Counted from the first letter of the stretch, positions 39,338 to 47,971 are shown. The stretch: 64,000 nt of DNA from Sphingomonas sp. IBVSS2 (GCF_002127225.1 NZ_NFUR01000002.1:124001-188000), one strand, 5' to 3'. Program-made: numbers and translations. Notes: generated from the sequence alone by a model not told the origin.

Positions 39338-40027
39338 GTGACGCACCATATCCTGATCGTCGAGGATGACGCCGCCGCCGTGGATTTCGTGGCCCAGGGG
39401 CTTGCCGACGCCGGTTTCGCCATCGAGGCTTGCGCCGATGGCAGTACCGGTCTTGTCCGCGCGGCGGAGGGCGATTTCGACTTGTGGATCTTCGATCGCA
39501 TGCTTCCCGGCATGGACGGCCTGTCGATGCTGGGTGCGCTGCGCGAGCAGGGGTTGCGGACCCCGGCGATCATGCTCTCCGCGCTCGGCACGGTCGACGA
39601 CAAGGTCGGCGGCCTTGCCGCGGGTGCCGACGATTACCTTGCCAAGCCCTTCTCCTTCGCCGAGTTGCGCGCGCGCATCGCCGCGTTGCTGCGCCGCGCC
39701 GATCGGGCCGAGGCGGATGCCAAGGCGACCCGGATCGTCGTCGGGGATCTCGAGATCGATCTGCTCAGCCGCACCGTCGCCCGCGCCGGCCGCGCCGTGC
39801 CCCTGGTAGCTCGCGAGTTCCACCTGCTCGAATATCTCGCCCGCCATGCCGGCGAGGTCGTCACCCGGACCATGATGCTGGAGCATGTGTGGAACTGCCG
39901 CTTCGATCCCGGCTCGAACGTGGTCGACGTGCATATCGGCCGGCTGCGCCGCAAGCTGGAGGAAGGGGAAGCCCCGATCCTCCACACGGTGCGCGGCGCG
40001 GGGTATCGGCTGGCGGCGGAAGGATAG
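39338..40027 (+). CDS. OmpR/PhoB-type response regulator (orphan)
   Basis: A 229-residue two-component regulator. The receiver domain has the acidic pair after ILIVED, phospho-Asp53 (WIFDRMLPG) and Lys103 (LAKPF). The C-terminal winged helix has REFHLLEYLARHAGEVVTR and VDVHIGRLRRKL. No histidine kinase gene adjoins it, so the cognate sensor is elsewhere. GTG 39338 has GGAGG six bases upstream; ATG 39332 directly abuts the GGAGG and is less likely. Confidence 0.92.
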   Translation: MTHHILIVEDDAAAVDFVAQGLADAGFAIEACADGSTGLVRAAEGDFDLWIFDRMLPGMDGLSMLGALREQGLRTPAIMLSALGTVDDKVGGLAAGADDYLAKPFSFAELRARIAALLRRADRAEADAKATRIVVGDLEIDLLSRTVARAGRAVPLVAREFHLLEYLARHAGEVVTRTMMLEHVWNCRFDPGSNVVDVHIGRLRRKLEEGEAPILHTVRGAGYRLAAEG

Positions 40028-40094
40028 GGGAAGCCTGCTCTCGACGACGATCCGGTCGAACGTCATGCGTGCAAGGTGGGCCGGCGGCATCGGC

Positions 40095-40123
40095 TTGGCG
40101 GAAGCCCAAGATTCGTGTATAAG
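40095..40123 (+). promoter_or_regulatory. candidate promoter of the alpha operon
   Basis: TTGGCG (40095-40100), 17-nt spacer, TATAAG (40118-40123) preceded by TG, an extended -10. It lies about 195 nt before rpsM. A weaker TTGACT-N17-TATGTC candidate follows at 40156-40184. The leader ends in a GGGGTGC/GCACCCC stem near 40268-40304. Confidence 0.55.
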
Positions 40124-40317
40124 TCCATTTCCGGCGAAAGCCTTTCCCACAGCGCTTGACTCTGCGCTGGTGGATGCATATGTCGCGCATCTTCCGAAAC
40201 ACCGGTGTCCGGCGGCGTGCTTGTGCGCTCGTCGTGCCGCCGCATTTCGGGATCAACGCTACGAGATGGGGTGCGAGCTGCCATGCGGCACCCCGTGGAG
40301 CTGGGAGAACAAATTTC

Positions 40318-40686
40318 ATGGCTCGTATTGCAGGGGTTAACATCCCGACCGGTAAGCGCGTCGTTATCGCGCTGCAGTATATCCATGGCATTGGCGCGGC
40401 CAAGGCCAAGGAGATCACCGCCAAGCTGAACATCGCCGACGAGCGCCGCGTGCAGGACCTGTCGGACCAGGAAGTGCTGCAGATCCGCGAGGCGATCGAC
40501 GCGGGCTACACCGTCGAGGGCGATCTTCGCCGCCAGACCGCGATGAACATCAAGCGCCTGATGGACCTGGCCTGCTATCGCGGCCTCCGTCACCGCAAGG
40601 GCCTTCCGGTCCGTGGCCAGCGCACGCACACCAATGCGCGCACCCGCAAGGGCAAGGCCAAGCCCATCGCCGGCAAGAAGAAGTAA
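40318..40686 (+). CDS. rpsM: 30S ribosomal protein S13 (uS13)
   Basis: A 122-residue 30S head protein. [15 protein letters not shown] start, [10 protein letters not shown] and the basic tail [15 protein letters not shown] are canonical. First gene of the alpha operon here, preceded by a 290-nt gap after the response regulator. Confidence 0.98.
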   Translation: MARIAGVNIPTGKRVVIALQYIHGIGAAKAKEITAKLNIADERRVQDLSDQEVLQIREAIDAGYTVEGDLRRQTAMNIKRLMDLACYRGLRHRKGLPVRGQRTHTNARTRKGKAKPIAGKKK

Positions 40687-40700
40687 GGGAGCGCTGAGAA

Positions 40701-41090
40701 ATGGCACGTGAACCGCAGCGCATCCGCCGTCGCGAGCGCAAGAACATCACCGCCGGCGTCGCCCATGTGAACGCCAGCTTCAACAACACCATGATCACCA
40801 TCACCGACGCGCAGGGCAACGCCATCTCGTGGTCGTCGGCCGGCATGATGGGCTTCAAGGGCTCGCGCAAGTCGACCCCGTACGCCGCCCAGGTCGCCGC
40901 CGAGGATGCGGGCCGCAAGGCCGCCGAGCACGGCGTGCGCACCCTCGAGGTGGAAGTGAAGGGCCCGGGTTCGGGCCGCGAGAGCGCCCTTCGCGCGCTT
41001 CAGGCGGTCGGCTTCCAGATCACCTCGATCCGCGACGTGACTCCGATCCCGCACAACGGCGTCCGTCCGTCGAAGCGCCGTCGCGTCTGA
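40701..41090 (+). CDS. rpsK: 30S ribosomal protein S11 (uS11)
   Basis: A 129-residue platform protein. [20 protein letters not shown] and [18 protein letters not shown] end are canonical. rpsD (S4), which follows in E. coli, is absent here, as in other alphaproteobacteria. Confidence 0.98.
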   Translation: MAREPQRIRRRERKNITAGVAHVNASFNNTMITITDAQGNAISWSSAGMMGFKGSRKSTPYAAQVAAEDAGRKAAEHGVRTLEVEVKGPGSGRESALRALQAVGFQITSIRDVTPIPHNGVRPSKRRRV

Positions 41091-41191
41091 TCGTTCCTGC
41101 TTGTTGCCGCGGGCCCAGAGGCGGGTCCGCGGTCTTGCAGCAATTACCTGGCGGGACGCGCCTCTGGTCCCGCCCAACATGAGGAAAGCCC

Positions 41192-42259
41192 GTGTCGGTC
41201 AACGCTAAGAACTGGCAGGAACTCAAGAAGCCCAACGGCCTCGAGAAGAAGCCCGGTGGCGATCCCAAGCGCAAGTCGACCTTCGTGGCGGAGCCGCTCG
41301 AGCGCGGTTTCGGCCTGACGCTCGGCAACGCGCTGCGCCGCGTGCTGCTCTCGTCGCTGCAGGGCGCCGCGGTCACTTCGATCAAGATCGAGAACGTCCT
41401 CCACGAGTTCAGCTCGCTGGCGGGCGTGCGCGAGGACGTGACGGACATCGTCCTCAACGTCAAGCAGATCGCGATCCGCATGCAGGGCGAAGGCCCGAAG
41501 CGCCTCCAGCTCTCGGCCACCGGCCCGGCTGAGGTGAAGGCCGGCGACATCGCCGTCTCGGGCGACATCGAGGTGATGAACCCCGATCTCGTCATCTGCC
41601 ACCTGGACGATGGCGCTACGCTCAACATGGAGCTGACCGCCGACACCGGCAAGGGCTATGTCCCCGCCGCGTCGAACCGTCCGGCGGATGCGCCGATCGG
41701 CCTGATTCCGGTCGATGCGCTGTACAGCCCGGTCCGCCAGGTCTCGTACAAGGTCGAGAACACCCGCGTCGGCCAGGAGCTCGACTACGACAAGCTCACG
41801 CTGTCGATCGAGACCGACGGCACGATCACGCCGGAAGACGCCGTGGCTTACGCTGCGCGCATCCTCCAGGACCAGCTGGCGCTGTTCGTCCATTTCGACG
41901 ATTCGGCGATCACCCGCTCGGCCCCGATCGGCATGGCGGCCGCGGCTCCGGCGGCGGAGGGTGCTGCGGGCGACGCTTCGCAGATCAACCGCTACCTGCT
42001 GAAGAAGGTCGACGAGCTGGAGCTTTCGGTCCGCTCGGCCAACTGCCTCAAGAACGACAACATCATCTATATCGGCGATCTGGTCCAGAAGACCGAGGCC
42101 GAGATGCTGCGCACGCCGAACTTCGGCCGCAAGTCGCTCAACGAGATCAAGGAAGTGCTTTCGAGCATGGGCCTGCGCCTCGGCATGGAAATCCCGGGCT
42201 GGCCGCCCGAGAACATCGAGGAAATGGCCAAGAAGCTCGAGCAGGAGATCATGGGCTAA
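41192..42259 (+). CDS. rpoA: RNA polymerase alpha subunit
   Basis: A 355-residue subunit. The N-terminal assembly domain has [23 protein letters not shown]. The C-terminal domain has the DNA- and activator-contacting helices ([36 protein letters not shown]). GTG start. Followed by an intrinsic terminator instead of rplQ. Confidence 0.98.
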   Translation: MSVNAKNWQELKKPNGLEKKPGGDPKRKSTFVAEPLERGFGLTLGNALRRVLLSSLQGAAVTSIKIENVLHEFSSLAGVREDVTDIVLNVKQIAIRMQGEGPKRLQLSATGPAEVKAGDIAVSGDIEVMNPDLVICHLDDGATLNMELTADTGKGYVPAASNRPADAPIGLIPVDALYSPVRQVSYKVENTRVGQELDYDKLTLSIETDGTITPEDAVAYAARILQDQLALFVHFDDSAITRSAPIGMAAAAPAAEGAAGDASQINRYLLKKVDELELSVRSANCLKNDNIIYIGDLVQKTEAEMLRTPNFGRKSLNEIKEVLSSMGLRLGMEIPGWPPENIEEMAKKLEQEIMG

Positions 42260-42286
42260 GGCCTGGGGTCACTGTAGAACAAACGG

Positions 42287-42316
42287 AAGGGCCGTCCCGT
42301 GTGGGGCGGCCCTTTT
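42287..42316 (+). terminator. intrinsic terminator after rpoA
   Basis: AAGGGCCGTCCC (42287-42298), GTGT loop, GGGGCGGCCCTT (42303-42314), then TTTT. It ends the rpsM-rpsK-rpoA unit and separates it from the inserted island. Confidence 0.85.
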
Positions 42317-42581
42317 CGGTTTTGGGGGTGGGAGGGAAGGGGCGGATTTGCGCCCCAATGTCGGTCACTACGACCGTTACGCCGCGAACCTGAAAGCCGT
42401 CGTTCGTTCATCTGGCTGCGAGCGGCTGCCGAAACGAGCGGCATTGAGACTTTGCCGTCGGCTGCTGAATATCTGATTTTTGACATGAGCGGTCGGTGTG
42501 CGTTCTCATCCGATTGCAAAGGGATGACTACGCCGAATTGATGTGCAACGGTGCGGCGAAGTGAGCTACCTGGGGAATAGG
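42317..42581 (+). other. left flank of the rpoA-rplQ island
   Basis: 265 nt without a recognised gene. GC is lower than in the ribosomal genes. Contains a candidate promoter (TTGACA 42480-42485, 18-nt spacer, TCTCAT 42504-42509) for the following ATPase gene. Confidence 0.5.
42480..42509 (+). promoter_or_regulatory. candidate promoter of the OLD-like gene
   Basis: A perfect TTGACA is followed 18 nt later by TCTCAT (4 of 6 to consensus), about 70 nt before the chosen start codon. Confidence 0.4.
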
Positions 42582-44228
42582 GTGAGACTTGAATCGATCA
42601 GGATCGAGAAGTTCAAGCGAATTGACACGATTGACCTGCCGCTAGCGGACCTCAACATTCTTGTTGGGTCCAATGGCAGCGGAAAGTCGTCGATCCTACA
42701 AGCTCTACACTTGGCGTCATGCCTGATGCGTCAAGCTGACCGAATTCGCGCTGCGTCGACGGCGATGGTGCGCGTGGCGGACCTCGATTATCTCCCTTCT
42801 GATGAGTACTGGCGGTTAGGTCATGGCGCACCGTGGGGCAATCGATCCGACAGCCCATCCTCGAAGGTGTTTTTCGTTTTTCGGGATGGCGATGGAGCGG
42901 AGACGATGGCCCATCTCGAAATGCGATCCGCCCGTAACGCCGGTATCTCAGTGCAAGGTGAGCTGCCTGAGGTCGTCAGGCACCAGTTTCGCGGCGTCGA
43001 AACTTTTTTCAGCGGGTTCATTCCGGGAATATCGGGCATTCCAAACGTCGAGCAGAAGAACTCGAAGCGGGTGGTGCTGAAGGCATGCTCCTTCGGTGAT
43101 TCAAACGTCTATCTCAGAAACGCACTTAATCTACTTTCTGCAGAAGATTTAACCCAGATAGAAGCTTGGCTTGAACCGCTCCTTGGTCAAATTAGATTGA
43201 AAGTAAAGTTTGACGAGTCTACTGATTTCGATATCCACGCGGAGGCCGAAATTGGTGGAATGTCGACGCCACTTGAGCTTTTGGGAACAGGATTTCTACA
43301 ACTAATTCAAATATTCTGTTACATATTGCTGTTCAAGCCGAAAATCTTGCTTGTCGACGAACCTGACATCCACCTGCATCCGACCGTGCAGGAAAAGTTG
43401 GCATCCGGCCTACTTGAGATCGCTCGCGCGCAAGATATCAAAATCGTTATGACCACCCATTCACCTTTCATCGTGAGGGGTGCCCCGGCGGACACGAACG
43501 TCATCTGGCTGGCGGAGGGGCAAAAGAAAACGGATGATCGATCGGTCGTCGAGTTGGCGCTTGGCTGGGGCGCTTTCGGCAAAAAGGTAATTGTCGTCAG
43601 TGAGGATGCCAAGAACGATTATCTGAAGAAGTTGATTGGTCAGTGGCCGGAAATCGAACGTGCGGTCACCGTTTTACCTGGTCGGGGATACAAACACCTT
43701 CTCACCAAAGGTGAGGCCAGCGAGCTTCGTACATCGCTCGGCGATAAATTCAAGGTTCTCGTCCATCGAGACAGGGATTCTCTAAGTGACGAAGAGGTAA
43801 TTGCTCTGAAGGACGATTACTCAAACGAAGGTGTCCGTCTCTGGGTAACTGACCAATCTGACCTAGAAGCCGAATTCTGTGACCCAAGCTTCTTGTCCTC
43901 TTTGACCGGGGAAACGCTGAACACGTGCGAAGCATGGGTTGCGGAGGTGCTCGCTCAAAATCAGGCCCCCATAAATGAACAATTTGTCTCTCAGCGAGCC
44001 GCCCATAATAGCGAACTTCATAAGGCAGGCGGCGGCCCGACGAATGATGACGTTTGGGCTTCTTTCCAAACACGACCTCTCAAAGGAGCCAAAGGCAAGA
44101 CCGTTTTCAGGCAGCTCAAGAACAAGGTTCCCGGTGGAAAATTTTCCGACACCTCGGTTCTTGGCCACATTGGCTTTCCCGAGCGCGCAGCAAGCCTCAA
44201 GGCGAATCTCCAGGATCTTCTGGCTTGA
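42582..44228 (+). CDS. OLD-family-like ATPase with TOPRIM nuclease domain
   Basis: About 548 residues. The N-terminal ABC/SMC-like ATPase has Walker A GSNGSGKSS (29-37), Walker B ILLVDEPDIHLHP (255-267, Asp259/Glu260) and the switch His in MTTHSP (290-295). A C-terminal TOPRIM-type domain has VIVVSEDA (Glu341) and HRDRDS (Asp397/Asp399). This ATPase+TOPRIM layout is that of OLD nucleases, several of which act in phage defence; no GajB-type helicase adjoins, so it fits a single-gene class. Codon use is clearly AT-richer than its neighbours, pointing to transfer. GTG 42582 follows GGGGAA; GTG 42561 or 42543 are alternatives. Confidence 0.8.
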   Translation: MRLESIRIEKFKRIDTIDLPLADLNILVGSNGSGKSSILQALHLASCLMRQADRIRAASTAMVRVADLDYLPSDEYWRLGHGAPWGNRSDSPSSKVFFVFRDGDGAETMAHLEMRSARNAGISVQGELPEVVRHQFRGVETFFSGFIPGISGIPNVEQKNSKRVVLKACSFGDSNVYLRNALNLLSAEDLTQIEAWLEPLLGQIRLKVKFDESTDFDIHAEAEIGGMSTPLELLGTGFLQLIQIFCYILLFKPKILLVDEPDIHLHPTVQEKLASGLLEIARAQDIKIVMTTHSPFIVRGAPADTNVIWLAEGQKKTDDRSVVELALGWGAFGKKVIVVSEDAKNDYLKKLIGQWPEIERAVTVLPGRGYKHLLTKGEASELRTSLGDKFKVLVHRDRDSLSDEEVIALKDDYSNEGVRLWVTDQSDLEAEFCDPSFLSSLTGETLNTCEAWVAEVLAQNQAPINEQFVSQRAAHNSELHKAGGGPTNDDVWASFQTRPLKGAKGKTVFRQLKNKVPGGKFSDTSVLGHIGFPERAASLKANLQDLLA

Positions 44229-44453
44229 GGCAATCGATGATCGCCGTTTACTGGGATCAATGCATCGGTCGATAGCTCGCACCTCCCCCCTTTTGGCGGA
44301 CACCGGTTTCGGAATGAGCCGACATTCCTACCAACTGCAGCGGGAGGACTTAAGTTGGGTCGAAAGCAGCCGGCTGATCGGACGCCTGCGAACGGCGGTT
44401 ATCCGCGTTTCGCGCTTGGAAGCGGTCAGTCCGTAGACGGCCCAACCTCCCCC
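44229..44453 (+). other. spacer between the OLD-like gene and the terminase promoter
   Basis: 225 nt with no recognised gene. A stretch around 44315-44385 (GAATGAGCCGACATTCC, then TTGGGTCGAAAGCAG) looks like degenerate copies of a dispersed proteobacterial intergenic repeat. Otherwise nothing seen. Confidence 0.4.
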
Positions 44454-44482
44454 TTGACATCGCAACGCTATTCTGGTACAAA
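44454..44482 (+). promoter_or_regulatory. candidate strong promoter of the terminase pair
   Basis: Perfect TTGACA (44454-44459), 17-nt spacer, TACAAA (44477-44482). Transcription would start near 44489, just before a terminator-like hairpin. One of the best promoter matches in the window. Confidence 0.6.
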
Positions 44483-44490
44483 ACAAGAAC

Positions 44491-44528
44491 AATGCCGTCC
44501 CGTGCCTTTCGTGCCGGGCGGCATTTTT
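44491..44528 (+). terminator. attenuator-like hairpin in the terminase leader
   Basis: AATGCCG plus CCC (44491-44501, one bulged T) pairs with GGGCGGCATT (44516-44525), followed by a T-run (44524-44528). Sited between the promoter and the terminase small-subunit ATG, it would stop most transcripts after about 40 nt or make a short RNA. It shares GCCGTCCCGTG with the rpoA terminator. Confidence 0.6.
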
Positions 44529-44545
44529 CGTTTCGGGAGTGTGCG

Positions 44546-45184
44546 ATGGCGGACGGCGATACGGAGAAGACGGGCAAGGCCGGCGGGCGCGTGGTGCGGC
44601 AGGCGCGGAATCGGAAGACTCAGGTGATCCGCACCAGCGGCAAGCGCTGGTCGCAGGAAGCGGAGCAGCGGTTCCTCGAGGAACTGGCGGCCACCGCCAA
44701 TGTGCGGGCGGCAGCGGCGGCGGCGGGGTTCTCGACCATCACCGTCTACAAGCGGCGGATGCGCTGGCCGGGCTTCGCGGCGGAATGGCAGGCGTGCCTG
44801 GAGCAGGGCTATGCGCGGATCGAGGCGCAGCTGGTCGAGCGCGCCACCGACAGCCTGCGCAGCGAACCGGTAACCGGGGCGGCGGCCGGCAAGGCCATGA
44901 GCGTCGCGGAGATGATGAACCTGCTCAAGCTGCACCGCGCCTCGGTGAAGGGCGGTGCGCCGCAGCGCTACGATGCCCGGGCACTGCCGCCCGATATCGA
45001 GGTGGTGCGCGCGAGCATCCTCCGCAAGATCGACGCCATCGAACGGGGCGGCGGCGGCGCGAGGGCTCCGGCGATGGAGGCGGTGGCGGAGGCCGGGGCA
45101 GGGGCCGGGGCGGTTGCCGGCCCGGAGGACCGCGACGGGGCGGGCGACGCGCCGGGCGAGCCCGGGCATGCAGGGGAGGCGTGA
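44546..45184 (+). CDS. terminase small-subunit-like DNA-packaging protein
   Basis: A 212-residue protein. Residues 30-75 form a helix-turn-helix (RWSQEAEQRFLEELAATANV, AAAAAGFSTITVYKRRMRWP) of the type found in phage TerS proteins and upstream of TerL in sphingomonad GTA-like clusters. A helical middle and a low-complexity Glu/Ala/Gly tail follow. GGGAG at 44535 supports the ATG at 44546. It ends 1 nt before the large-subunit gene, so it would recognise DNA and load TerL. TerS identity is inferred from context and the HTH. Confidence 0.72.
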   Translation: MADGDTEKTGKAGGRVVRQARNRKTQVIRTSGKRWSQEAEQRFLEELAATANVRAAAAAAGFSTITVYKRRMRWPGFAAEWQACLEQGYARIEAQLVERATDSLRSEPVTGAAAGKAMSVAEMMNLLKLHRASVKGGAPQRYDARALPPDIEVVRASILRKIDAIERGGGGARAPAMEAVAEAGAGAGAVAGPEDRDGAGDAPGEPGHAGEA

Positions 45185-45185
45185 C

Positions 45186-46493
45186 ATGGGCATCGTGCGG
45201 CCACGGCTGGAACGGCTGGATGCGGGGCAGCGCGCGCTCCTGCTGCGGGCGCTGAGCGACGCCGAGCTGCGGGCGCTGGACGGCGACTGGGGCGAATGGG
45301 CGCATGCCGGGCAATGCGCGCCCATGGGGGCATGGCGAACCTGGGTGCTGATGGCCGGGCGCGGCTTCGGCAAGACGCGGGCCGGCGCCGAATGGGTGCA
45401 CGGGCTGGTGCGCGATGCGGGCGCGGTGCGGATCGCGCTGGTCGCGGCGACGATCGAGGAGGCGCGCAACGTGATGGTGGAGGGCCCGTCCGGGCTGCTG
45501 GCGACCGCGGGGCATTTCGGCGGGCGGCCGGTGTTCGAGGCGAGCCGGCGGCGCGTGCTGTTCCCGAACGGGGCGGAGGCGGTGCTGTTCTCGGGTGCGA
45601 ATCCCGAGGGGCTGCGCGGCCCCGAACATCATTTCGCCTGGTGCGACGAGCTCGCGAAATGGCGGCACCCGGCGGAGAGCTGGGACATGCTGCAGCTGGG
45701 GCTGCGCGCGGGCGCGGCGCCGCGGGCGCTGGTCACCACCACGCCGCGGGCGGGGCTGGCGGCGCTGCGCGGGATATTGGCCGATCCGGGCACGGTGGCG
45801 ACGGGCGGCGCTTCGGGGGACAATCCGCATCTGCCCCGGGCTTGGCTCGCGGCAATGGCGCGTTCCTATGGCGGAACGCGGCGCGGGCGCGAGGAGATCG
45901 AGGGGCTGCTCGATGCCGATATCGCCGGCGCGCTATGGCCGGCTGCATTGATCGCGGCGTGCCGCGGCGCGGTGCCGGATCGGGCGGCGCTCGTCCGCGT
46001 GGTGATCGGCGTGGATCCGCCGGCGAGCGCCGGGGGAACCTGCGGCATCGTCGCCTGCGGCGTCGACGGGAGCGGGACGGGGCATGTGCTGGCCGATCAT
46101 TCGGCAAGCGGGCTGTCGCCGGAAGGCTGGGCGCAGCGCGTCGCCGCGGCGGCGGAAGCGCATGGCGCGGACCGGGTGGTGGTGGAGACCAACCAGGGCG
46201 GCGAGATGGTGCGGGCGGTGCTGCGCGCGGCGGACGTGCGGCTGCCGCTGCGCACCGTGACCGCGACGCAGGGCAAGGTCGCCCGCGCCGAGCCGGTGGC
46301 CGCGCTGTTCGAGAGCGGCGGCGTGCGGCTGGCGGGGCGGTTCGACGCGCTCGAGGCGGAACTGATGGGCCTGACGGCGATGGGGGGCTATCAGGGACCG
46401 GGGCGCTCGCCGGACCGGGCGGACGCGATGGTGTGGGCGCTATGGGCGCTGATGCTGGCGGCGCCCGCCGCGCCGCGGGTGCGTACGGCTTGA
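45186..46493 (+). CDS. phage/GTA-type terminase large subunit
   Basis: A 435-residue packaging motor that appears complete. ATPase: Walker A MAGRGFGKTRAG (56-67), Walker B FAWCDE (150-155), coupling motif TTTPRAG. RNase-H-like nuclease: Asp277 (IGVDPPAS), Glu334 (VVETNQGG), Asp410/Asp413 (SPDRADAMVWA). The sequence resembles alphaproteobacterial gene-transfer-agent gp2. In GTA and HK97-like clusters portal, protease and capsid genes follow; here rplQ follows instead. High GC and host-like codon use suggest long residence. All key residues are kept, so it is not obviously decaying. Confidence 0.9.
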   Translation: MGIVRPRLERLDAGQRALLLRALSDAELRALDGDWGEWAHAGQCAPMGAWRTWVLMAGRGFGKTRAGAEWVHGLVRDAGAVRIALVAATIEEARNVMVEGPSGLLATAGHFGGRPVFEASRRRVLFPNGAEAVLFSGANPEGLRGPEHHFAWCDELAKWRHPAESWDMLQLGLRAGAAPRALVTTTPRAGLAALRGILADPGTVATGGASGDNPHLPRAWLAAMARSYGGTRRGREEIEGLLDADIAGALWPAALIAACRGAVPDRAALVRVVIGVDPPASAGGTCGIVACGVDGSGTGHVLADHSASGLSPEGWAQRVAAAAEAHGADRVVVETNQGGEMVRAVLRAADVRLPLRTVTATQGKVARAEPVAALFESGGVRLAGRFDALEAELMGLTAMGGYQGPGRSPDRADAMVWALWALMLAAPAAPRVRTA

Positions 46494-46518
46494 CTTCTGC
46501 CGCCGAATCCGCTTTGGG
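46490..46518 (+). promoter_or_regulatory. weak candidate promoter of rplQ
   Basis: TTGACT (46490-46495, overlapping the terminase stop), 17-nt spacer, TTTGGG (46513-46518). The motif GCTTTGGGCG recurs at 46543. rplQ might instead depend on readthrough from the terminase promoter. Confidence 0.3.
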
Positions 46519-46618
46519 CGCCGCTTCACGAAAAGTGACAGGCTTTGGGCGGTGGCCATCTCACCGCCTGGTCCGGGGTACCTGATACGGCCCCCGAACG
46601 AACGGAAGGAAGAAGACA

Positions 46619-47041
46619 ATGCGTCATCGCGTTGGCGGCCGCAAGCTGCAGCGTACCTCGGCCCATCGTGCGGCCCTGTTTCGCAACCAGAGCGCCGCGC
46701 TGATCAAGCACGAGCAGATCACCACCACCCTCGCCAAGGCGAAGGAGCTTCGTCCGTATGTGGAGAAGCTGATCACCCTCGCCAAGAAGGGTGGCCTGTC
46801 GAACCGCCGCCTGGCCCATGCCCGCCTGCTCGACGACGCCCAGCTGGTGAAGCTGTTCGACGTGCTGGCCGCGCGCTATGCCGACCGCAACGGCGGCTAT
46901 ACCCGCATCATCAAGACCGGCCCGCGCGCCTCGGACGCGTCGCCGATGGCGATCATCGAGTTCGTCGATCGCGACGTCTCGGCCAAGGGCCAGGATTCGG
47001 GCCCGGTGCTGGTCGACGAGGATTTCGACGCCGTCGCCTGA
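46619..47041 (+). CDS. rplQ: 50S ribosomal protein L17 (bL17)
   Basis: A 140-residue protein at the tunnel exit. [23 protein letters not shown] start, [17 protein letters not shown] segment and the [20 protein letters not shown] end are canonical. Normally directly after rpoA; here 4.3 kb away. GGAAGGAAG precedes the ATG. Confidence 0.97.
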   Translation: MRHRVGGRKLQRTSAHRAALFRNQSAALIKHEQITTTLAKAKELRPYVEKLITLAKKGGLSNRRLAHARLLDDAQLVKLFDVLAARYADRNGGYTRIIKTGPRASDASPMAIIEFVDRDVSAKGQDSGPVLVDEDFDAVA

Positions 47042-47062
47042 TCGGCCTCGATCTCGAGACAG

Positions 47063-47104
47063 GGAAGGGCGGTCGCACGATGGTGCGGCCGCCCTTCCGC
47101 TTTT
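47063..47104 (+). terminator. strong intrinsic terminator after rplQ
   Basis: GGAAGGGCGGTCGCAC (47063-47078), GATG loop, GTGCGGCCGCCCTTCC (47083-47098) with one wobble, then GCTTTT. It marks the end of the ribosomal-protein region. Confidence 0.9.
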
Positions 47105-47209
47105 CCGGCGCCTTCATCGCTTCGTCCTCCCCCTCCGTCGAGCCATGCTTGCCCGGCCGCCGCCCGGCGGAGCAGGCCTGCCGCGATCTTCGATATCGGG
47201 AGGGCTTCG

Positions 47210-47971
47210 GTGCGTCTGGCGATCTGGTTCCTTGCGTTGCTGCTGGCGGCAGGCCTTGCCGCGACTCCGGCTGTGGCGCAGGACCGGTACATGGCCGGCC
47301 TGGGCAACAATCCGGGCGCGCCGGTGGGCACGCCGTTGGTCCTGCCCGCGGGCGTCAGGCTGGTGTCGGTCAAGGGCTTCGACAATGACGAGGACTGCAA
47401 GGAAACCGAGCTCGGCGTCGGCGACGAGGAGCTCTGCCTGACCTTCTGCACCGAGGAGGATCGTTCCTTCATCGCCCATATCCCCGCCGGCACGATGTTC
47501 AGGAACCTGGCCGGCGAGATCTTCGACCGGATGAAGCGGGAGGGGAAGAGCTTCCAGAACGTGATCGTGGTGGAAGACCTCAACATCTTCATCGCGGACA
47601 GCCTTTGCGCCCATCTCATGCTGCCCCCTTCCGACAGGGAGGAGGCGAAGCGGAAGCTGCGGGCGCAGAGGGCGGCGCAGGGAGCGCCGTCGCCCGCCAA
47701 TCCCGGCTTGCCGTCGGGAGGGCGCTTCCTGCTGCGCGCCATGTGCCTGAACCAGCAGATGGACGTGCCCGGCGAGGGCGCCGAATATGCGCTCGGGACG
47801 GTCACCAGCCACCCGAAGCTTCGCCTGGTCCTCGACGCCGCCAAGGGCCGGAAGATACAGGACAGCGGCGCCAAGCGCCTGCTTCAGAATGCCATATGGG
47901 ACGTAACCGAGGGCTATGGCCTGGGACAGGAAACGCTGGCCAGGCTGCGTGCGCTTCCCGCCGGCCGCTAG
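47210..47971 (+). CDS. secreted hypothetical protein
   Basis: A 253-residue protein with a signal peptide (1-24). Three Cys in a short span (DEDCKETELGVGDEELCLTFC) may form disulfides. The rest is mixed alpha/beta with a charged linker (REEAKRKLRAQRAAQ). GTG start with GGGAGG upstream. Family not recognised. Not obviously linked to rplQ, which is closed by a terminator. Confidence 0.7.
   Translation: MRLAIWFLALLLAAGLAATPAVAQDRYMAGLGNNPGAPVGTPLVLPAGVRLVSVKGFDNDEDCKETELGVGDEELCLTFCTEEDRSFIAHIPAGTMFRNLAGEIFDRMKREGKSFQNVIVVEDLNIFIADSLCAHLMLPPSDREEAKRKLRAQRAAQGAPSPANPGLPSGGRFLLRAMCLNQQMDVPGEGAEYALGTVTSHPKLRLVLDAAKGRKIQDSGAKRLLQNAIWDVTEGYGLGQETLARLRALPAGR

Noticed and set aside
39060..39341. A 93-codon frame before the response regulator
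   Set aside because: Pro/Gly/Ser-rich noise without hydrophobic or domain pattern and without a ribosome-binding site.
42299..42541. An 80-codon plus-strand frame after the rpoA terminator
   Set aside because: It begins inside the terminator stem, has no ribosome-binding site and no domain; treated as noncoding.
42582..44228. A complete Gabija or PARIS defence system
   Set aside because: Only one ATPase-TOPRIM gene is present; no helicase (GajB) or separate TOPRIM partner (AriB) adjoins. Named only as OLD-like.
44546..46493. A complete gene transfer agent or prophage
   Set aside because: No portal, protease, capsid, tail, integrase or lysis genes are in the window; only the terminase pair is supported.
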